A stretch of DNA of 9,182 nucleotides from NCBI GenBank assembly GCA_002407865.1, contig DHPI01000086.1, forward strand, positions 112,088 to 121,269, read 5' to 3'. Below, piece by piece: positions 6,097-9,182 of the stretch; position 1 is the first letter of the stretch, and each line of letters starts with the position of its first letter. The translations under genes were made by a program, and so were the position numbers. The notes beneath the pieces were generated by a model. That model was not told where the DNA came from. It ran no database searches and worked only from the letters and a program-made list of their open reading frames with translations. The stretch comes from Spirochaetia bacterium UBA5368 (lineage in GTDB: Bacteria > Spirochaetota > UBA4802 > UBA5368).

Positions 6097-6180
6097 GGTA
6101 TTCGTGATGTCCGAGTCTGTAAAAATCGTTTTTCGCGCGGGGTGCGATTCCCGAGCGGATGCTTGTGTTTCATTCTGTTT

Positions 6181-6244
6181 AATTATCGGTATGTTCAGTG
6201 TTTCAATATGCAAAAATATGTGGGATGGCGCCAATTATCCGTAT
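6181..6244. repeat. 12-bp direct repeat pair, 52 bases apart
   Basis: AATTATCGGTAT (6181-6192) and AATTATCCGTAT (6233-6244) match at 11 of 12 positions and start 52 bases apart, close to five helical turns. They lie in the 158-base gap (6097-6254) between the Maf/MptE-like stop and the secreted-protein start, the expected promoter region of the three-gene envelope operon. On the minus strand each copy contains GATAAT, a 5/6 match to a -10 box, but no good -35 box accompanies either. Operator sites are possible; chance is not excluded. Nothing else was seen in the gap apart from the 8-base palindrome TGGCGCCA (6226-6233). Confidence 0.35.
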
Positions 6245-6254
6245 TGAGGCCAGA

Positions 6255-7997
6255 TTAGATGGTTCCGTGTCGCTTTGGCGTCAGTTTCGCGGTTGCCTCT
6301 TTCCCGGCAGCGAGCAGTTGTAGCAGCCTGTTCGACGCAGATGCGATGTCGGTTGCCAGAATGGACAGAGCCTTTTCGGCGGAAAGGCCGGAATGCCGCG
6401 ACAGATAGACGTTCGTGCGCCGTAGAAACGGATTGAAGAGAGGCGCCACATCGTTCCCGGTGACCGCCCTGGCGCACGCCTCTATCCCCCCTGCGTTATT
6501 CTGTGAAAGCGCGTTGTCCGCGGTTTTCCGTACGGTGTCAACCGCTTCGATCGCCGCGATTATCGCGGCGTACAGAATCGATGGATCGCCGAATGCGCAT
6601 GTTGCGGCATTGTGAAGCACCGACTCGGGGGACTTCTTCGCTGCGGGCAGCGTTTCGGCGAGCGATGCGAGCGTTGTTTCAACCGTGTTGCGTATGCGGG
6701 CGCCGCCTTCCGTCGCGTTGATGACTTTGAAAGGCACCTTCATTGCCGAGTCCTCGAACCAGCTTTTATACAGGTCGAACACGTAGTCCGATATCACCGT
6801 CGACCCGCCGCCATACGCCTCGACGTATTTGATTTTTCTCTTACGGATGACGCCCTGGTTGATGCTTTCGAGATTGCTGAAGCGCGTCGTTGCGGCCAGC
6901 CATCCTTCATTGTGATGCGTGCCGGTACAGTGGATTTCCCTCCCGGTGTAGGCCAGGTCCTGCCCGGCAAGTATAATCGGGCTGCACCCGAGGTTGAGCA
7001 GAAGGTCAAAAGCGCTGGTGGCCACCGAACCGCCCGACTGGATATCGCCGATCGGCGGTATGAAGCGCTCGACCCAGTCCATTACCGGTGTTGGCTCCCG
7101 GTGCGTGTTCCCGTCCGCGTCGGTATAATATTTCGATGTGGTGCTGAATATCGTGATTCCGGCGGCGCGGTCGCTGATCCTTGGGTAGCTGACAATGTCC
7201 GCAAGGAGAGGGATTCCAGCGCTTTCCGCGCCGAAAAAATGCTTCAGACTGTGTTTCTGCGCGTCAATCGTCATTACAAGGTGCGGCCGGATGTTGTATT
7301 TGAGCAGCACCTTCAGGGCCGTATCCACGCAGACGATGAGCGCCCTGTCCCGGAGGCGGTTGAGCGCGCCGACATTGGCGCGAAGCGACGGCCCTGCCGA
7401 GACGATAATGCCCGGATATCCCCTGAACTTTCCAAAAAGCCTCTGGACGGGAACGGCGCCGTACAACTTGTGAATGTTGTGAAAAATGTTTTCTATCCAC
7501 CGCTCCTCAAATTCGAACCGTGTCAGCAGGTCGCTCAGTTTCGAGGAGAAAAACCGGTTGATGTCGGCAAGCAGCGTGTCGTAAAACTCTTTATCGAGAT
7601 TGTACGACGGCCTGTGAAAAAATACGGCCAGGCCCCTGAAGGAATCCACCCCCATCGTTTCAAGTGCTGCGGGAACATCATTTAAGGAGGTTATCACCGC
7701 GGCGTCATCGATATGGCCGGGATATGTTGCGCGTGCGATTGTGACGATTTCGTTGTCGCGTTCAATGACAATGATGGTACGCCCGGGAAACTGCTCGCGC
7801 AGAAGTTTGATGTGATACCCCAGACCGAGCCCGCAGACGGCGATATGCGTTGCCCGCCCGCACGCAAAGGACAGTACGGCCCTCTGGGCCTCCCTGACGG
7901 GATCGAAGGATGAATGAAACTTGATCTCGCGCTCGCCTGTCAACACGAGCGTTTTCATCCCGGTCGGCGTGTCTCGAAGCTCGTAGTGTGCCATCAT
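6255..7997 (-). CDS. Maf/MptE-like (DUF115) motility accessory factor, putative glycosyltransferase
   Basis: A 580-residue protein of the 6-hydroxymethylpterin pyrophosphokinase MptE-like (DUF115) family, to which the motility accessory factors (Maf) belong. Maf proteins transfer nonulosonic acids such as pseudaminic or legionaminic acid to flagellin in Campylobacter, Helicobacter, Clostridium and Aeromonas. The N-terminal part (about 1-180) is a Rossmann-like fold with CGLGLGYH at 55-62. The central DUF115 domain has the hallmark GIIVSAGPSL (196-205), VDTALKVLLKYNIRPHLVMTID (224-245), SGGSVAT (321-327) and AGQDLAYTG (344-352). The C-terminal part (about 430-575) is helical and Ala-rich. No membrane segment. 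ATG at 7997 is followed at once by a second ATG; neither has a clear Shine-Dalgarno, but the gene starts 21 bases after the HDOD stop, so coupling or reinitiation is possible. No flagellin or sugar-synthesis gene is nearby, so the acceptor is unproven. Confidence 0.85.
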   Translation of the reverse strand: MMAHYELRDTPTGMKTLVLTGEREIKFHSSFDPVREAQRAVLSFACGRATHIAVCGLGLGYHIKLLREQFPGRTIIVIERDNEIVTIARATYPGHIDDAAVITSLNDVPAALETMGVDSFRGLAVFFHRPSYNLDKEFYDTLLADINRFFSSKLSDLLTRFEFEERWIENIFHNIHKLYGAVPVQRLFGKFRGYPGIIVSAGPSLRANVGALNRLRDRALIVCVDTALKVLLKYNIRPHLVMTIDAQKHSLKHFFGAESAGIPLLADIVSYPRISDRAAGITIFSTTSKYYTDADGNTHREPTPVMDWVERFIPPIGDIQSGGSVATSAFDLLLNLGCSPIILAGQDLAYTGREIHCTGTHHNEGWLAATTRFSNLESINQGVIRKRKIKYVEAYGGGSTVISDYVFDLYKSWFEDSAMKVPFKVINATEGGARIRNTVETTLASLAETLPAAKKSPESVLHNAATCAFGDPSILYAAIIAAIEAVDTVRKTADNALSQNNAGGIEACARAVTGNDVAPLFNPFLRRTNVYLSRHSGLSAEKALSILATDIASASNRLLQLLAAGKEATAKLTPKRHGTI

Positions 7998-8018
7998 CTG
8001 GGTTCGGACTGCGTTTGC

Positions 8019-9182
8019 TCACATGTGTTGGGATTGCAGTTCATAGGATTTCTTCAATTCCAGATGCAGTTTGTTGAATGCATCCTCATCCTGAATCTGA
8101 AACCGCTCGAGCACGTCGTCTTCCATATAGCACATCTGGTATCGCCGGGTTTCGATACCGCAGAAGTAGTTTGCGAAATAGACGACTGCCACGATGTCGC
8201 GGTGATCGTTGTCCGCGCTCAATGGCGTGTGGTGGTGCTGGATCGCCTGGGTGATGTATTCAGGGAGCTCCCATTTTTGCGACATCAATCCGCCGAGGGT
8301 CGCGTGGCTTATGCCGATCGATATTTCCTCAAGGACCGTCGATGTCCTGATTTTACGGTCCTTCGTGATGTCGGCGATTTTATTGGTGAGCTGTTTGTCG
8401 GTGGATAGCATGACTATCTTTCCGAGGTCGTGCAGTAGCCCCGCGAGGTACGCATTTTCGGTGATGCCGCCGCCCAGCTTGAAGGTAGACGCGATTCTGC
8501 GCGCGTAGAACGCGACGCGGTTGCAGTGCGCCCAAATCTCCTCGAACTTGCTGTAGCGCGAATCGAGAATTCGCCGGGCTCCCGTAGCGATCAGCATCGA
8601 ATTAAGGTTTTTCAGGCCTATAATTTTTACGGCATCCGGAATTGTTTCTATCCGCTTTGTGGGAACGAAGCCCGCCGAATTTGAGAGCTTCAAAACATCA
8701 GTGGAAAGCGCCGGATCGGTCATTACTTTTTCGGATATCTCGCTTATGGACGCTTCGGGATTGCCGCAGAGCACTATCAGCTTCGTTATGTGTTCGGGGA
8801 AGGCGGGCAGACCGTCGAGGTCGTTCAGAATGCGCGTCTTGATTTTGGTCACAATGCTCTCGGGTTTGATGCGCCGGGGGAGCTTAAATGTTGCGACAGT
8901 GTTTTTTCCCTCGGACCGTATGGAGTAGTTTTCGTAACCGATGCCGGAATTTTTCAGCAAAAGTGTTGTGAGCACTATGCCGAGGCCGGCGCCCTCGGTG
9001 TCATCGTAGATTTCCTCATAGGCCTCGGTGAAGTCATTGAAGTATTTGGCTTTTTCCATCCTGAGGTTTATGCGGATCATCTCATCGGGATGGATGGGTG
9101 TGTTGTTCATAATCTGCATGGTCAGGCCTTCATTATTCTGCCTCAGTGTGAAAACCACGGATAACTGGCTCGTTTCGAGGGT
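8019..9182 (-). CDS. GHKL-ATPase/HDOD fusion signalling protein, 5' end outside window
   Basis: The frame is still open at the right edge, so the first part is missing; a GTG at 9158 falls inside a domain and is not a convincing start. Counting from that GTG, the visible N-terminal part (1-95) resembles the end of a histidine-kinase-type ATPase domain: a possible N-box around 16-40 (IMNNTPIHPDE, NLRMEKA), then the glycine-rich DDTEGAGLGIVL (52-63) and a last strand NTVATFKLP. The HDOD domain follows (about 105-310), with LPAFPEHITKL at its start, TDPALSTDVLKLSNSA (147-162), and a set of metal-ligand candidates H211, H243-D244 (LLHDLGK), H285 and HHH 308-310. HDOD proteins act in bacterial signalling and gene regulation, usually without catalysis; here the HD residues look complete. 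No phospho-acceptor histidine is visible. The Maf/MptE-like gene follows after 21 bases. Confidence 0.85.
   Translation of the reverse strand, partial: TLETSQLSVVFTLRQNNEGLTMQIMNNTPIHPDEMIRINLRMEKAKYFNDFTEAYEEIYDDTEGAGLGIVLTTLLLKNSGIGYENYSIRSEGKNTVATFKLPRRIKPESIVTKIKTRILNDLDGLPAFPEHITKLIVLCGNPEASISEISEKVMTDPALSTDVLKLSNSAGFVPTKRIETIPDAVKIIGLKNLNSMLIATGARRILDSRYSKFEEIWAHCNRVAFYARRIASTFKLGGGITENAYLAGLLHDLGKIVMLSTDKQLTNKIADITKDRKIRTSTVLEEISIGISHATLGGLMSQKWELPEYITQAIQHHHTPLSADNDHRDIVAVVYFANYFCGIETRRYQMCYMEDDVLERFQIQDEDAFNKLHLELKKSYELQSQHM

Noticed and set aside
6097..6234. N-terminal extension of the LPP20-like protein from a TTG at 6234
   Set aside because: It would place 46 hydrophilic residues before a textbook signal peptide; the ATG at 6096 is far more plausible.
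6612..7685. Long plus-strand open frame (357 codons) antisense to the Maf/MptE-like gene
   Set aside because: Its translation is Arg/Val/Ala-rich with no recognisable motif, and it lies fully opposite a gene with clear DUF115 hallmarks. High GC at codon third positions explains the open frame.
9156..9158. GTG at 9158 as the start of the HDOD protein
   Set aside because: The frame stays open to the window edge and the GTG falls within the ATPase-like domain, so the gene very likely continues to the right.

Overview
The window looks like a chromosomal stretch of a diderm, flagellated bacterium, most likely a spirochaete or a close relative. The pointers are a CheX-type chemotaxis phosphatase, a Maf/MptE-like (DUF115) motility-associated protein, a GHKL-ATPase/HDOD fusion, Sec signal peptides and a PpiD-like periplasmic-facing protein. 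The lineage is an inference from gene content; there is no rRNA or other marker gene here. No CRISPR array, tRNA or rRNA was seen.

Left end (1-545): the C-terminal end of an IS1182/IS4-like DDE transposase enters from the left edge. Its recognisable part ends near base 252. A non-coding block follows (332-447) with three consecutive perfect inverted repeats, which looks like a dispersed intergenic repeat next to the insertion sequence.

Bases 545-3607: a calcineurin-like metallophosphoesterase (minus strand) is divergent from a 54-residue Trm112/UPF0434-type zinc-ribbon protein (plus strand). Next on the plus strand, behind its own promoter-like sequence and a strong leader hairpin, is a two-gene unit: a membrane-anchored SurA_N/PpiD-like chaperone that lacks the parvulin domain, and a CheX-like protein 26 bases downstream.

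Bases 3608-9182 (all minus strand, read right to left): an ATPase-HDOD signalling protein cut by the right edge, a 580-residue Maf/MptE-like protein 21 bases downstream, then after a 158-base gap a secreted protein resembling the LPP20 group, a single-pass membrane protein with a long disordered charged tail, and a secreted TPR protein whose start overlaps the preceding stop (ATGA). The last three are probably co-transcribed envelope proteins. This unit runs head-on into cheX with zero bases between the two stop codons.

Signalling (HDOD, CheX), a flagellin-modification-type protein (Maf) and envelope proteins lie together, which would fit a motility and envelope neighbourhood, but no flagellin or core flagellar gene is in view. 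I found no clear new defence or mobile system. The points most worth checking are the PpiD-like protein without its catalytic domain, the ATPase-HDOD fusion with an apparently complete HD metal site, the uncharacterised three-gene envelope operon, the zero-gap convergence and the palindromic repeat block.
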